From Clostridia bacterium (lineage in GTDB: Bacteria; Bacillota; Clostridia; UBA1381), in assembly GCA_900756545.1 (NCBI GenBank), contig CAAEKO010000053.1:1-64000 (forward strand): a stretch of 64,000 nt of DNA, read 5' to 3'. A model generated the notes under the pieces. That model saw only the letters and a program-made list of their open reading frames with translations. It was not told the origin of the DNA and searched no databases. Positions 33,387 through 44,100 of this stretch are shown here, piece by piece. Position 1 is the stretch's first letter. Each line of letters begins with the position of its first letter. Made by a program: the position numbers and the translations under genes.

Positions 33387-34269
33387 ATAATATTTCCGTC
33401 AAAAATCCTTTTGTTTCGGACTGACCAGCCGCGAGAGGAACAACGCCTTTTTTATCGCGGTAGGTATAGCCTTCATTTTCCACATGGGCAATCCCCTGCC
33501 AGGGTTCTATGCACAGGTATTCGGCGTCTGGCCTCGGCAGCGTCCAGAACGCGATAAAGGGAAAATCAGCATAGCTGACCCGCACGCCTTTGCCGGATAT
33601 GCTATCCTGCAAAGTGACAGTCTTTGAACGGATGTTTTCAAAAATGACTGCGTCGACAGCGAATAGCTCCCGGGCCAGTTTGACAACCCCGTGATCATGG
33701 GGAATTACGTTTTTCAGCGCGTCTGTATAGGCGTCCGCAATAACGCCCTCCGGCGTTACCGGCGTAGCCAGGAGCGGCTCGTCATGTTCAAAAATCAGCC
33801 GCCAGTCTTCAAATCGCTCGTTGCCGTGGGGACAGCGGAATCCGGGGTGGCCGCCGATGGCATAGTACATATCTGACATGCCGGTATTCTCTACGGTATA
33901 CCGGGTATCCAAAGATTTCTCGGCTACTGTGAAGCAAACCTTGAGCCGAAAGTCGTAGGGATACATTTTTTTTGTTTCCGTATTGCTTTCCAGGATAAAC
34001 TCAATTTCATCTTCCGTCTGTTTTGCGGGTGTAAACTCCATATCCCGGGCAAAACCATGCTGCCCCATAGGATAGAATTTGCCGCCGATTTCGATTTTAC
34101 AATCCTTTGGCCTTCCTACGGACGGAAACAGCACTGGCGCTGTTTTTGCCCATGTCTCGGCGCTGCCCTGCCACATGTATTCCTCGCCGCGATAGGTGAG
34201 GGAGCGGAGCTGTGCGCCCAGAGAATCAATTTTTGCGGACGTATCGCCGCAATGGATTTCATAAAGCAT
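33385..34269 (-). CDS. Aldose 1-epimerase family protein (LacX-like)
   Basis: The 294-residue beta-sandwich protein starts MLYEIHCGDTSAKIDSLGAQL, with GRPKD, MGQHGFARDMEF and YAIGGHPGFRCP carrying the expected catalytic histidines. IEPWQG holds the likely general-base glutamate region. LacX-like members interconvert sugar anomers; the specific sugar is unknown. The start follows GGAAGG. It is divergent from alaS. Confidence 0.85.
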   Translation of the reverse strand: MLYEIHCGDTSAKIDSLGAQLRSLTYRGEEYMWQGSAETWAKTAPVLFPSVGRPKDCKIEIGGKFYPMGQHGFARDMEFTPAKQTEDEIEFILESNTETKKMYPYDFRLKVCFTVAEKSLDTRYTVENTGMSDMYYAIGGHPGFRCPHGNERFEDWRLIFEHDEPLLATPVTPEGVIADAYTDALKNVIPHDHGVVKLARELFAVDAVIFENIRSKTVTLQDSISGKGVRVSYADFPFIAFWTLPRPDAEYLCIEPWQGIAHVENEGYTYRDKKGVVPLAAGQSETKGFLTEIL

Positions 34270-34426
34270 GTCATCACCTTCCTGTCAGCATAATACATCA
34301 TCTTGTCCGGGTAGTCAAGAAAATTTTTTATTTTTATTAAAAATTCTAGTCAGAATCTATTTTTGGGTTGATTATGCATTGCTTCAATGAAAAAATTCTA
34401 ATAACCCAGTCGTATAAACTGATACG

Positions 34427-34474
34427 AAAAACATGGTGTTTTTTCTTGACAAAAACACCATGTTTTTATATAAT
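34427..34474 (+). promoter_or_regulatory. alaS promoter embedded in a 17-bp perfect inverted repeat
   Basis: TTGACA (34446-34451), 17 bp and TATAAT (34469-34474) form a consensus promoter. AAAAACATGGTGTTTTT (34427-34443) and AAAAACACCATGTTTTT (34451-34467) are exact reverse complements 7 bp apart, so the dyad covers the -35 element and the whole spacer. This suggests an operator. No T-box is present in the ~55-nt leader. Confidence 0.75.
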
Positions 34475-34532
34475 AACAGGTATGGTATTTATCTGGAAAG
34501 GATAAATTGAATTTGTAGAGGAGACAACGCAA

Positions 34533-37172
34533 ATGGAGAAAATGGGTGTTAATGAGATCAGAGAAAAGTTTTTGAGCTTTTTTGAAAGCAAGGGCTGTCT
34601 GCGTCTGGGAAGCTTTCCCCTTGTGCCGCAGAACGACCCCAGTCTTTTGCTGATTAATTCCGGCATGGCGCCGATGAAAAAATGGTTTACGGGAGCGGAG
34701 GTACCGCCGCGCAAGCGCGTGACCACCTGTCAGAAATGTATCCGTACGCCGGATATTGAGCGCGTCGGAAAGACCGCCCGGCATGGTACGTTTTTTGAAA
34801 TGCTCGGCAATTTTTCCTTCGGAGATTATTTTAAGCATGAGGCCATTGCCTGGGCATGGGAATTCTTTACGGAGGTTATGCACTTCCCGGTAGAGGATTT
34901 GTGGATTACCGTATATGAGGACGATGATGAAGCCCGGGATATCTGGGTGAACGAGATCGGCGTAGCGCCGGAACGGGTCGTGAAAATGGGCAAGGCGGAT
35001 AACTTTTGGGAGCATGGTACAGGCCCATGCGGTCCCTGCTCGGAAATTCATGTTGACCGGGGGCCGGAATACGGCTGCGGTAAGCCGGACTGTAAACTGG
35101 GCTGCGACTGTGACCGGTATATGGAGGTCTGGAATCTGGTATTCACCCAGTTTGACAAGGATGAAAACGGAAACTACAACCATTTGGAGCATCCGAATAT
35201 TGACACCGGTATGGGGCTGGAGCGGTTGGCGGTCGTCATGCAGGGCGTGGATAACCTTTTTGAGGTAGACACGGTGCAGAACGTGATGAAGAAAATCAGC
35301 GAGATTGCCGGCGTACATTATAAAGAGAATGAAAAAACGGATATTTCTCTGCGGGTTATCACCGACCATATCCGTTCCACAGTCATGATGGTCTCCGACG
35401 GCGTTATCCCCTCCAACGAGGGCAGGGGATACGTCCTGCGGCGGCTTCTTCGGCGTGCGGCCCGGCATGGCAAGCTGCTGAACATACAGGACCCCTTCCT
35501 GTTTGAAGTGGCGGACACGGTCATTGACGAGTCCATGGCGGCGTATCCTGAGCTAAATGAAAAGCGGGAATATATTAAGAAGATTATTAAAATTGAGGAA
35601 GAGCGGTTTGACGCAACCATTGACAACGGCTTGAACATTTTAAGCGAATATATTGACCAGCTCCACGCCGAACAGAAAACCGTTCTGGACGGCGAAAAGG
35701 CATTTAAGATTTATGATACCTACGGTTTCCCCATTGATTTGACCATTGAGATTCTGGACGAACAGGGCCTTAAGGTAGACGAGGAAGGCTTTCAAAAGGA
35801 AATGCAGGTGCAGAAGGATACCGCCCGGGCACGGCGGAAAAATGGTTCCAGCTGGGAAAGCGACCAGACCATTGACTTTAACCAAAAGCTGAACTCCGAG
35901 TTTATTGGCTATCAGGATTTGGAATGTGACGCAAAGGTGGTTTTTCTGACGGCTAACGGCGAAATTTCGGATGTAGCCGGCGAGGGCGACGACGCTATGA
36001 TCGTATGCGGCAAGACCACGTTTTATGCGGAAATGGGCGGTCAGGTCGGCGACAAGGGCGTTATCTGCACAGACATGGGCAAGGCACAGGTTACTGATAC
36101 CCAAAAGTTCGCCGGAGGCAGCGTGATTGGCCATATGGTAAAGATTACAGAAGGCGAAATCCGGGTCGGCGACGCCGTACATCTTGCTGTAGACCGGAAA
36201 ACCAGACTGTCTATTGCCCGTAATCACTCCGCCACCCATCTTCTGCACAAGGCGCTGAAAGAAGTGCTCGGCTCTCACGTAGCCCAGGCAGGTTCTCTGG
36301 TAACGCCGGATCATCTCCGGTTCGACTTCTCTCATTTTGAGGCAATGACCAATGAACAGCTGGCGCTGGTGGAGCAAAAGGTCAACGACGCGATTCTGGC
36401 GGCGCTGCCTGTCAGCATTCAGGAGCTGCCCATTGACGAGGCAAAGAAGCTAGGCGCCGCGGCGCAGTTCGGTGAAAAGTATGGGGATGTCGTCCGGGTC
36501 GTCAGTATGGGGGATTACTCCATTGAGTTTTGCGGCGGCTGTCATCTGTATAATACCGCGGAGGCCGGACTGTTCAAGATTCTGTCTGAATCCGGCGTGG
36601 CGGCGGGAACACGGCGTATTGAGGCTGTAACTGGTTATGGCGTGCTGAAATATATTTCGGAAAAAGAACGGATTGTTGAAAATACAGCCCGGATATTGAA
36701 GACTACAGTACTGGATATCGACCAAAAGGCGGAAGCGCTTTTTGCGGAATTCAAGGAAACCAGAAAGAAACTGGATTCCGTACAGGCGAAGCTTGCGTCC
36801 GGCAAAGCAGAAACGATCATGGCCGGAAAGAAGAATATCAGCGGCGTAGAATTGCTTTGCGCACAGGTGGATGGATTGAGTGTGAATGATCTGCGGACGA
36901 TGGGAGATAATATCCGTAATAAGCTGGACTGCGGGCTGGTGGTGCTGGCCAGCGCGGCGGAGGGCAAGATCATGTTCCTGGCAATGGCTACGAAATCGGC
37001 CTGTGATAAAGGCATCCACGCAGGAAATGTTATTCGTGAAATCACGAAAATTGCCGGCGGGTCCGGCGGCGGAAAGCCGGATATGGCCCAGGGCGGCGGC
37101 AAGGACGTGAACAAGATTGATGATGCTTTGGCAAGAGTAGACGATTTAATCAGCGAACAAATAAAGGCGTAA
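34533..37172 (+). CDS. alaS: Alanyl-tRNA synthetase
   Basis: The 879-residue class II synthetase charges tRNA-Ala. It begins MGVNEIREKFLSFFESKGC, with the aminoacylation-domain segments NSGMAPMKKWFTG and RHGTFFEMLGNFSFGDYFK. The editing domain carries the zinc ligands HSATHLLHKAL and CGGCHL. The C-terminal domain has GGSGGGKPDMAQGGG, the usual C-Ala ending. It is monocistronic behind its own promoter and is followed by hairpins before truB. Confidence 0.97.
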   Translation: MEKMGVNEIREKFLSFFESKGCLRLGSFPLVPQNDPSLLLINSGMAPMKKWFTGAEVPPRKRVTTCQKCIRTPDIERVGKTARHGTFFEMLGNFSFGDYFKHEAIAWAWEFFTEVMHFPVEDLWITVYEDDDEARDIWVNEIGVAPERVVKMGKADNFWEHGTGPCGPCSEIHVDRGPEYGCGKPDCKLGCDCDRYMEVWNLVFTQFDKDENGNYNHLEHPNIDTGMGLERLAVVMQGVDNLFEVDTVQNVMKKISEIAGVHYKENEKTDISLRVITDHIRSTVMMVSDGVIPSNEGRGYVLRRLLRRAARHGKLLNIQDPFLFEVADTVIDESMAAYPELNEKREYIKKIIKIEEERFDATIDNGLNILSEYIDQLHAEQKTVLDGEKAFKIYDTYGFPIDLTIEILDEQGLKVDEEGFQKEMQVQKDTARARRKNGSSWESDQTIDFNQKLNSEFIGYQDLECDAKVVFLTANGEISDVAGEGDDAMIVCGKTTFYAEMGGQVGDKGVICTDMGKAQVTDTQKFAGGSVIGHMVKITEGEIRVGDAVHLAVDRKTRLSIARNHSATHLLHKALKEVLGSHVAQAGSLVTPDHLRFDFSHFEAMTNEQLALVEQKVNDAILAALPVSIQELPIDEAKKLGAAAQFGEKYGDVVRVVSMGDYSIEFCGGCHLYNTAEAGLFKILSESGVAAGTRRIEAVTGYGVLKYISEKERIVENTARILKTTVLDIDQKAEALFAEFKETRKKLDSVQAKLASGKAETIMAGKKNISGVELLCAQVDGLSVNDLRTMGDNIRNKLDCGLVVLASAAEGKIMFLAMATKSACDKGIHAGNVIREITKIAGGSGGGKPDMAQGGGKDVNKIDDALARVDDLISEQIKA

Positions 37173-37212
37173 CGGCAGGGGGGAGAGAATCCCCCCTATC
37201 TTTCGTCTGAAA

Positions 37213-37267
37213 AAAACCCTGAAGAATATTTTGTACATCCGGAAGTACAATCTGCCTGCAGGGTTTT
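37213..37267 (+). terminator. Two-tier hairpin between alaS and truB
   Basis: Outer arms AAAACCCTG (37213-37221) and CAGGGTTTT (37259-37267) enclose inner arms TTGTAC (37231-37236) and GTACAA (37245-37250). Another stem, AGGGGGG with CCCCCCT, lies just before at about 37178-37198. It could terminate alaS, but the T-run is short. Confidence 0.45.
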
Positions 37268-37312
37268 CCGAAATGGTTTTGTGTGTTTGGCATGGAAAGG
37301 GATGCGATAAGA

Positions 37313-38191
37313 ATGGACGGTGTAATCGTTTTAAATAAACCCTGGGGCAAAACCTCTCATGATATGGTTTCTTTTATCCGGCGGCTTTCCGGCATACGCA
37401 GAGTAGGGCATACAGGAACCCTTGACCCGGCAGCTACCGGAGTTTTGCCGGTTTGCATTGGGAAGGCCACGAAAGCCGCAGAGCTTCTGACTGCTGCGGA
37501 TAAAGCCTACCGGGCGGAGCTGGTTTTGGGGATGACGACAGACACCCAGGACGCTGAGGGACAAGTTCTGACCGAACAGCCGGTTTTATGTACGGAGGAG
37601 GAAATCCACAGTGCGGCGGCTGGTTTTCTGGGTGAGATTGAACAGCTTCCGCCTATGTATTCCGCCATCAAAAGGGACGGAAAAAAACTCTATGAGCTGG
37701 CCCGGGCAGGGATCACCGTGGAACGGGCGCCCCGGAAGGTTACGATCAGGCATATTGCTGTAGAAGAAATTGATTTAGAAAAAGGGACAGTAAAGATAAC
37801 CGTGGAATGCACAAAAGGGACATATATCCGCACGCTATGCGAGGATATTGGTCTCCGTCTGGGCTGCGGTGCGTATATGAACAGGCTGGAGCGCACAAAA
37901 AGCGGGCAGTTTTCCTTAGAAAACAGCTATACCTACGACGAGCTTGTGGAATTGCAGGATGCCGGAGGGCTGGTGGACGCGTTGATTCCTGTAGACCGGC
38001 TGTTTTCGGATTTTCCGAGAATTTGGCTTTCAGGCAGACAGGCGGAAAAAGTGAGAAATGGGGTAAGGCTCCCTTATTCGGCGCTGGAGGCCGGAAAGCA
38101 GTACCGGCTGTATGATGATAACGATGGGTTTTTAGCTGTGTCACGCTATGACGGGGAGCGGCTGTGCCTGGAAAAGGCATTTTGGAATTAG
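37313..38191 (+). CDS. truB: tRNA pseudouridine55 synthase TruB
   Basis: The protein makes pseudouridine 55 in the T-arm of tRNAs. MDGVIVLNKPWGKTSHD opens the protein and GHTGTLDPAATGVLPV contains the catalytic aspartate. YSAIKRDGKKLYELARAG and CTKGTYIRTLCEDIG follow, with a C-terminal PUA-like tail. The frame is open ten codons further upstream, but the family begins near 37313. It overlaps or abuts ribF, glmU and pth, giving an operon-like run. Confidence 0.95.
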   Translation: MDGVIVLNKPWGKTSHDMVSFIRRLSGIRRVGHTGTLDPAATGVLPVCIGKATKAAELLTAADKAYRAELVLGMTTDTQDAEGQVLTEQPVLCTEEEIHSAAAGFLGEIEQLPPMYSAIKRDGKKLYELARAGITVERAPRKVTIRHIAVEEIDLEKGTVKITVECTKGTYIRTLCEDIGLRLGCGAYMNRLERTKSGQFSLENSYTYDELVELQDAGGLVDALIPVDRLFSDFPRIWLSGRQAEKVRNGVRLPYSALEAGKQYRLYDDNDGFLAVSRYDGERLCLEKAFWN

Positions 38192-38208
38192 GAAAGGATT
38201 TGGCGGCT

Positions 38209-39102
38209 GTGCGGATTTTTTATGGGAATGAAAAACTGAATATGGAAAAAACCGTAATGGCGCTGGGAAATTTCGACGGCCTGCATATTGCCCATCGGCG
38301 GATCGTTGAAAAATGCGCGGCATATGGCAGGGAAAACGGCTTGTCCAGCGGCGCTTTGCTGTTTTTGAATCATACTGGGAATGTGACCGGCGGCGGGGTA
38401 AAACTCCTGACGGTCTTCGATGAAAAAAAAGCGCTGCTGGAGGCTATGGGAATTGATTTTATTTATGCGGTTCCCTTTGACGAAGCCATGATGCGAAAAA
38501 GCCCGGCAGACTTTATCTGTTTTCTGCGGGAACAGCTTCATACCCAGGCCGTTTCCGTGGGGTATGACTACCGTTTTGGATTCCGGGCGGCAGGGACAGT
38601 AAAGACCTTGCAGGATAGCGGCGTAGGCGTACTGGTGACGGCGCCTGTCCGGGTGGGGCGGGAAACCGTGTCCAGTACCCTGATCCGCACGTTGGTAGCT
38701 GCAGGACGGGTAAAAGAGGCGGCAGAGCTTTTAGGCAGGCCGTACAGCATGGCAGGACCGGTACACAACGGCCTGCAGAACGGCCGGAAAATGGGCCTGC
38801 CTACGGCAAATCTGGCGTATGCGCCGGATAAGCTTTTGCCCGGAGACGGCGTTTATAAGGCCGTTACCTACGTGGATAATATTGGACATAAAAGCGCGGT
38901 CAATGTGGGGAAAAACCCTACCTTTGACGCGGAACGGAGAACTGTGGAAAGCTTTATCCTGGATTTTGACCGGGATATTTATGCGGAGAATATCCGGATA
39001 GAATTTCTGAAAAAAATCCGGGATGAAATAAAATTTGAAAGCCCGGAGCAATTACAGGCGCAGATTCGGCGCGATATAGAAAAAGCAGGAAAGGATGATT
39101 GA
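38209..39102 (+). CDS. ribF: Bifunctional riboflavin kinase/FAD synthetase RibF
   Basis: The N-terminal FAD synthetase half contains ALGNFDGLHIAHR (HxGH-like nucleotidyltransferase motif) and GYDYRFG. The C-terminal flavokinase half contains NGRKMGLPTANLAY and VNVGKNPTF. It converts riboflavin to FMN and FAD. The GTG at 38209 lies 10 nt after GGAAAGGA and gives the expected 297 residues. Adjacent truB-ribF is the standard Firmicute order. Confidence 0.93.
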   Translation: MRIFYGNEKLNMEKTVMALGNFDGLHIAHRRIVEKCAAYGRENGLSSGALLFLNHTGNVTGGGVKLLTVFDEKKALLEAMGIDFIYAVPFDEAMMRKSPADFICFLREQLHTQAVSVGYDYRFGFRAAGTVKTLQDSGVGVLVTAPVRVGRETVSSTLIRTLVAAGRVKEAAELLGRPYSMAGPVHNGLQNGRKMGLPTANLAYAPDKLLPGDGVYKAVTYVDNIGHKSAVNVGKNPTFDAERRTVESFILDFDRDIYAENIRIEFLKKIRDEIKFESPEQLQAQIRRDIEKAGKDD

Positions 39103-39103
39103 A

Positions 39104-40468
39104 ATGCAGGAATTTATTAGTGTAATCATGGCGGCGGGGATGGGAACCCGGATGAAATCCCAAACCCCAAAGGTGCTGCACCAAGTATGCGGCAAGCCGC
39201 TGGCAAAATGGGTGATCGACGTATCCCAAAAGGCAGGCGCGAAGCAGGTGGTAACGGTCGTAGGGCATAAAGCTGAAATGGTAAAGAACACGCTGGGAGA
39301 TGTGTGCGAATATGCGCTGCAGGCTGAGCAGAAGGGCACGGGCCATGCGGTCATGCAGGCTGCGGAGCAGATTGAAAAGGCGGGCGGGATCGCTGTGATT
39401 TTAAACGGCGATATTCCGCTGATTACGCCGGAAACGATCCAAAATGCGGTTTTGGAGCATACAGCGAAGCAAAACAGCGCAACTGTCATTACTGCGGTGC
39501 TGGAAGACGCTGCCGGGTATGGCCGGATCATCCGGAACGCAGACGGCCAGGTACAGAAGATCGTTGAGCATAAGGACGCAACTTGGGAAGAACGGCAGGT
39601 ACGGGAGATCAATTCTGGGATGTATGTATTTGACAGCGCTGATTTGTTATTTGCTCTGAAAGCCTTAAAGCCCAATAACGCCCAGGGGGAATATTACCTG
39701 ACAGATACGCTGGAGATCCTGCTGAAGGCCGGGAAGAACGTGGGCGCGTATACCGTGGCGGATCAGGATGAGATCCGGGGAATCAACGACCGCTTCCAGC
39801 TGGCGGAAGCGGAAAAAATCATGCAGAAACGGATATACACCCGGCATATGAAAAACGGCGTGACCTTCGTCCTGCCGGAAACAAGCCTGATTGAGGATGA
39901 CGTACAGATCGGGGCGGATACCATCATTGAACCCAACGTTATCCTGCGAAAGGGAACGATTATCGGGAGAAGCTGTTTGGTAGGCTCCGGCACGCAGATT
40001 ACGAATTCAGAGGTGGCGGATAATGTGGATATCGCCTGCTCTGTTATGGTGGACGCGTACGTGGGAGAGGGGACGCATGTAGGCCCCTTTGCATACCTAA
40101 GGCCAAACAGCCGGGTAGGCAGGAACGTAAAAGTCGGCGATTTTGTGGAGCTGAAGAACGCGGCGATCGGCGACGGCACAAAAATTTCTCATTTGACCTA
40201 TGTAGGCGATTCCGATGTAGGCCAGCGGGTAAATTTTGGCTGCGGCACAGTAACTGTAAACTATGACGGCAAAAAGAAATATCGCACCACAATTGGGGAC
40301 GACTGCTTTATCGGGTGCAATACGAATCTGGTTTCCCCGGTGAAGGTAGAAAGCGGCGCGTATATCGCGGCAGGCTCGACCATCACGGACGACGTGCCGG
40401 GGGACGGCCTGGCAATCGCCCGTGCGCGGCAGGTGATCAAACCGAATTGGAAGGACAGGAGAAAGTAA
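39104..40468 (+). CDS. glmU: Bifunctional GlmU (GlcNAc-1-P uridylyltransferase/GlcN-1-P acetyltransferase)
   Basis: The N-terminal pyrophosphorylase domain has MAAGMGTRMKSQTPKVLH and LNGDIPLITPETI. The C-terminal left-handed beta-helix has hexapeptide repeats (IGADTIIEPNVILRKGTIIG) and GCGTVTVNYDGKKKYRT. GlmU makes UDP-GlcNAc, the substrate of MurA encoded at 4096-5373. The length of 454 residues is normal. Its TAA overlaps the pth ATG by one base. Confidence 0.96.
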   Translation: MQEFISVIMAAGMGTRMKSQTPKVLHQVCGKPLAKWVIDVSQKAGAKQVVTVVGHKAEMVKNTLGDVCEYALQAEQKGTGHAVMQAAEQIEKAGGIAVILNGDIPLITPETIQNAVLEHTAKQNSATVITAVLEDAAGYGRIIRNADGQVQKIVEHKDATWEERQVREINSGMYVFDSADLLFALKALKPNNAQGEYYLTDTLEILLKAGKNVGAYTVADQDEIRGINDRFQLAEAEKIMQKRIYTRHMKNGVTFVLPETSLIEDDVQIGADTIIEPNVILRKGTIIGRSCLVGSGTQITNSEVADNVDIACSVMVDAYVGEGTHVGPFAYLRPNSRVGRNVKVGDFVELKNAAIGDGTKISHLTYVGDSDVGQRVNFGCGTVTVNYDGKKKYRTTIGDDCFIGCNTNLVSPVKVESGAYIAAGSTITDDVPGDGLAIARARQVIKPNWKDRRK

Positions 40469-41034
40469 TGTATATTATTGCTGGACTGGGCAATCCCGGC
40501 AGGGAATACGAAATGACCCGCCACAATATCGGCTTTGCGGCCATTGATTATCTTGCGGATCAAAACCGGGTCAAGGTCAATAAGCTGAAATTCAAGGCGC
40601 TGTACGGCGAGCTGAAGCTTGGCGGGGAAAAGGTATATCTGGTAAAACCCCAGACCTATATGAATTTATCCGGGGAAAGCATAGGGGATTTTTCGGCGTT
40701 TTTTAAAATTCCGCCGGAAAACATAATAATCATCAATGATGATATCGCGTTGGAAACAGGCCGCCTGCGGATACGGGCAAAGGGCTCGGCCGGCGGGCAT
40801 AATGGGCTGAAATCTATCATATATCATTTACGGACGGATGCGTTCCCGCGGATCAGGATGGGCGTGGGCGAGCCAGGGCACGAGGACTATGATCTGGCGG
40901 ATTATGTGCTGGGCCGGTTTACGAAGGCGGAAATCCCGGTGATGGAGGATGCGATCATCCGTGCGGCGGACGCAGCCTGTACCATCATACAATCCGGCGT
41001 AGATATTGCTATGAACAGGTTTAACCATAAATAA
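40468..41034 (+). CDS. pth: Peptidyl-tRNA hydrolase
   Basis: This 188-residue enzyme recycles peptidyl-tRNA released by ribosomes. GLGNPGREYEMTRHNIGF holds the catalytic histidine, and PQTYMNLSGES, NDDIALETGRLRIR and GSAGGHNGLKSI follow in the expected order. It starts at the ATG overlapping the glmU stop (TAATG), with AGGAG upstream, and precedes mfd, the conserved pth-mfd order in Firmicutes. Confidence 0.97.
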   Translation: MYIIAGLGNPGREYEMTRHNIGFAAIDYLADQNRVKVNKLKFKALYGELKLGGEKVYLVKPQTYMNLSGESIGDFSAFFKIPPENIIIINDDIALETGRLRIRAKGSAGGHNGLKSIIYHLRTDAFPRIRMGVGEPGHEDYDLADYVLGRFTKAEIPVMEDAIIRAADAACTIIQSGVDIAMNRFNHK

Positions 41035-41048
41035 TGGATAGAAATACC

Positions 41049-41072
41049 CCCGTTGGTCTACGGATCAACGGG
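41049..41072 (+). other. Hairpin between pth and mfd
   Basis: CCCGTTG (41049-41055) pairs with CAACGGG (41066-41072). There is no T-run, so it is probably an RNA processing or stability element rather than a terminator. Confidence 0.4.
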
Positions 41073-41103
41073 ATTTGCTATGCGTAAAGGAAGGTGGGTT
41101 GAG

Positions 41104-44100
41104 ATGAATCTTTCCAATATTTTAGACCAATACGGAGAATACCGGCAGTTTCGGGCGGCGCTGGACAAAACGCCGGTGTCTGTGGCTGGCGTGGCGGAGT
41201 CGGCGCAGGCGCAGCTGATTTACCAGTCCGCTCAGGGGCGCAATGCTGTTGTCGTTACCTATTCTGACATGGAGGCTAAGGCCCTATACGGGGACCTGCG
41301 CTATTTTAGCAGTCATGTGCAGTATTTCCCGTCCAAGGAATATGTATTTTATAATATCGAAGCTACAGGCCGTGAAATGGAGCATCAGCGGCTTGCTTGT
41401 CTGTTTTCGCTGACGCATTCCGGGGAGAAGACAATCGTTGTGACTTCACTGGAAGCGGTTTTAGACTACACTGCCGGATATGCGGAATTTGCGGACTGCT
41501 CCATCCGGGTGGAGCCGGGGAAACGGTTCGACCTGGCCCGGCTTGCGGAAAAGCTGGTGGAAATGGGCTATACCCGGGAGGAGCTGGTGGAGGGAAAGGG
41601 CCAGTTTTCGATCCGGGGCGGTATTTTAGATGTTTACCCTGTTTATCGGGAGGACCCTGTCCGCATTGAGTTTTTTGATGATGAGGTGGATTCAATCCGG
41701 GCGTTTGACGCTATGACCCAGCGGTCTATGGAGGCGTTGGATTCAGAAATCATTGCGCCCTGCCGGGAAGCTGTCTTCTCAAAGGAAAAGGCGGAAGAGA
41801 TAATTCTGGCTTTGCGGGATAAAATCAAAAAGCTGAAACGGAAAAAAAGCGACCAAAGTGAACTGATCGGAACCTTGGAGGCGGACATTGCACAGATCCG
41901 GGAGCTGGGAAGCTTTCCGGCAATTGATAAATACGTTTCCCTGATTTACGGCAGGGTTCCTACGCTTCTGGACTATCTGGATCAGGACGATCTTGCGTTT
42001 GTGATCGAGCCGAAACGGATTGCGGAACGGGCAAAGTCACTGGAATGGGAGCAGGGCGAGCTGATGAGCGACCTATCCGGCCGGGGAATACTGCTGCTGG
42101 ACGGTATGCAGTTTTGGCTGGAATATGCCGAAATGAAGGATATGCTGTGCCGGATGCGGCTGGTTTCGCTCAATACACTGTCCCATAGCACCTTGGACTA
42201 TCAATATAAAGCTATTTTTAACTTCACGACCAAAACCACAGTAGGCTTTCACGGCAAGGTCGAGTATCTTTATGACGATCTGGCAGCATGGCGGCGGGAC
42301 GGCGCTACAGTAGTTATTCTGGCGGGAAACCGAGCCAGGGGCGAAAACCTGGCGGGCGTCCTGAACGACAAGGGTATTGCCTGCCGGTTTGTGACCGGCG
42401 TGCCGGAATTTGAAAAGGGCGAAGTCATCGTTGCCAGGGGCGAGCTCCGCAAGGGCTTTGAATATCCCCAAATCGGCTTTGTTTTAATATCCGATCAGGA
42501 GATTTTTGAAAACAGCCGGAAAAAACGTGCCCGAAAAATCGAAAATACAAATAGGATAAAGTCTTATACAGATATTAATGTTGGGGATTATGTGGTTCAT
42601 CAAACCCATGGGATCGGGCAGTATGCCGGGATTCAGAAGATGGTCGTGGGCGGTGTTACGAAGGATTATCTGAAAATCCAGTATCAGGGCACAGACAGCC
42701 TGTATGTGCCGGTTGACCAGATGGATATGCTTTATAAATATGTGGGCAGTACGGAAAAACAGTTAAAGCTCAACAAGCTGGGCGGCACAGACTGGACAAA
42801 AACCAAGGCAAAGGTCAAAAACTCCACCAAGGACATGGCAAAGCAGCTGGTCGCCCTGTATGCGGAGCGGGAGAAAACCCGGGGCTTTGCCTTTAGCAGC
42901 GATACGCCGTGGCAGCGGGACTTTGAGGATACCTTTTTATACAGTGAAACAGACGACCAGCTCCGCAGTATTGAGGAAGTCAAGCAGGATATGGAAAATA
43001 TTAAGCCTATGGACCGCCTGCTGTGCGGCGATGTGGGTTACGGGAAAACTGAGGTAGCGCTCCGGGCGGCATTCAAGGCGGCGACGGATTCCAAGCAGGT
43101 GGCGTATCTTTGCCCCACCACAATTCTGGCTATGCAGCATTACGACACATTTGTACGGCGGATGGAGAATTTTCCGATCAAAATTCAAATGCTGTCCCGA
43201 TTTCGTACGCCTGCCCAGCAGAAAACGATTCTCAAACAGCTCAAAACCGGAGAAATCGACATTATCATCGGAACGCATCGGATTTTGCAGAAGGATTTGG
43301 AATTTAAGGATCTGGGTTTGTTGATTATTGATGAAGAACAGCGGTTTGGCGTGGCGGACAAGGAACGGCTCAAGGAAATGAAGAAAAATGTTGACGTCCT
43401 GTCCATGACAGCCACGCCGATCCCCCGGACGCTGCATATGGCCATGATCAGCGTCCGGGATATGAGCTTGTTGGAAACACCGCCGGAAAACCGCTATCCT
43501 GTACAGACCTATGTACTGGAGCAAAGCGAGGCGATTTTGGTGGACGCTATGAAAAAAGAGCTTTCCCGGGGGGGACAGGTGTTCTACCTGTATAACCGGG
43601 TGCAGGGCATTTACCGGACGGCCCAGTGGATACAGAAAATGATCCCGGAGGCGGCGGTAGCGGTAGGCCATGGCAAGATGAAGGAAAATGAGCTGGAGGA
43701 CATCATGTATGACATGGTGAATGGAAAAACGGATATCCTCGTCTGCACAACGATTATTGAAACTGGGCTGGACATCCCGAACGCGAACACGATTATTATT
43801 GAGAACGCCGACCGGATGGGGCTTGCCCAGCTGTACCAGCTCCGGGGCCGGGTGGGCCGCTCGAACCGGAGCGCTTACGCATACCTGACATACCGGAAGG
43901 ACGGCGTTCTGTCGGACACGGCGGAAAAACGTCTGCGGGCCATCAAGGAATTTACCGAGTTTGGCTCAGGCTTCAAAATCGCCATGCGCGACCTGGAGAT
44001 CCGGGGCGCAGGGAACATTTTGGGTTCAGAACAGCATGGGCACATGGACGCGGTAGGCTACGACATGTACTGCAAGCTTTTGAAGGAAAGCGTGGACGAG

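Noticed and set aside
34475..34532. T-box leader for alaS
   Set aside because: The leader is only about 55 nt and lacks a T-box sequence and specifier stem.
34398..35468. 356-codon open frame on the minus strand opposite alaS
   Set aside because: It is fully antisense to conserved alaS sequence, shows no recognisable family or ribosome binding site, and its composition is that of a codon shadow.
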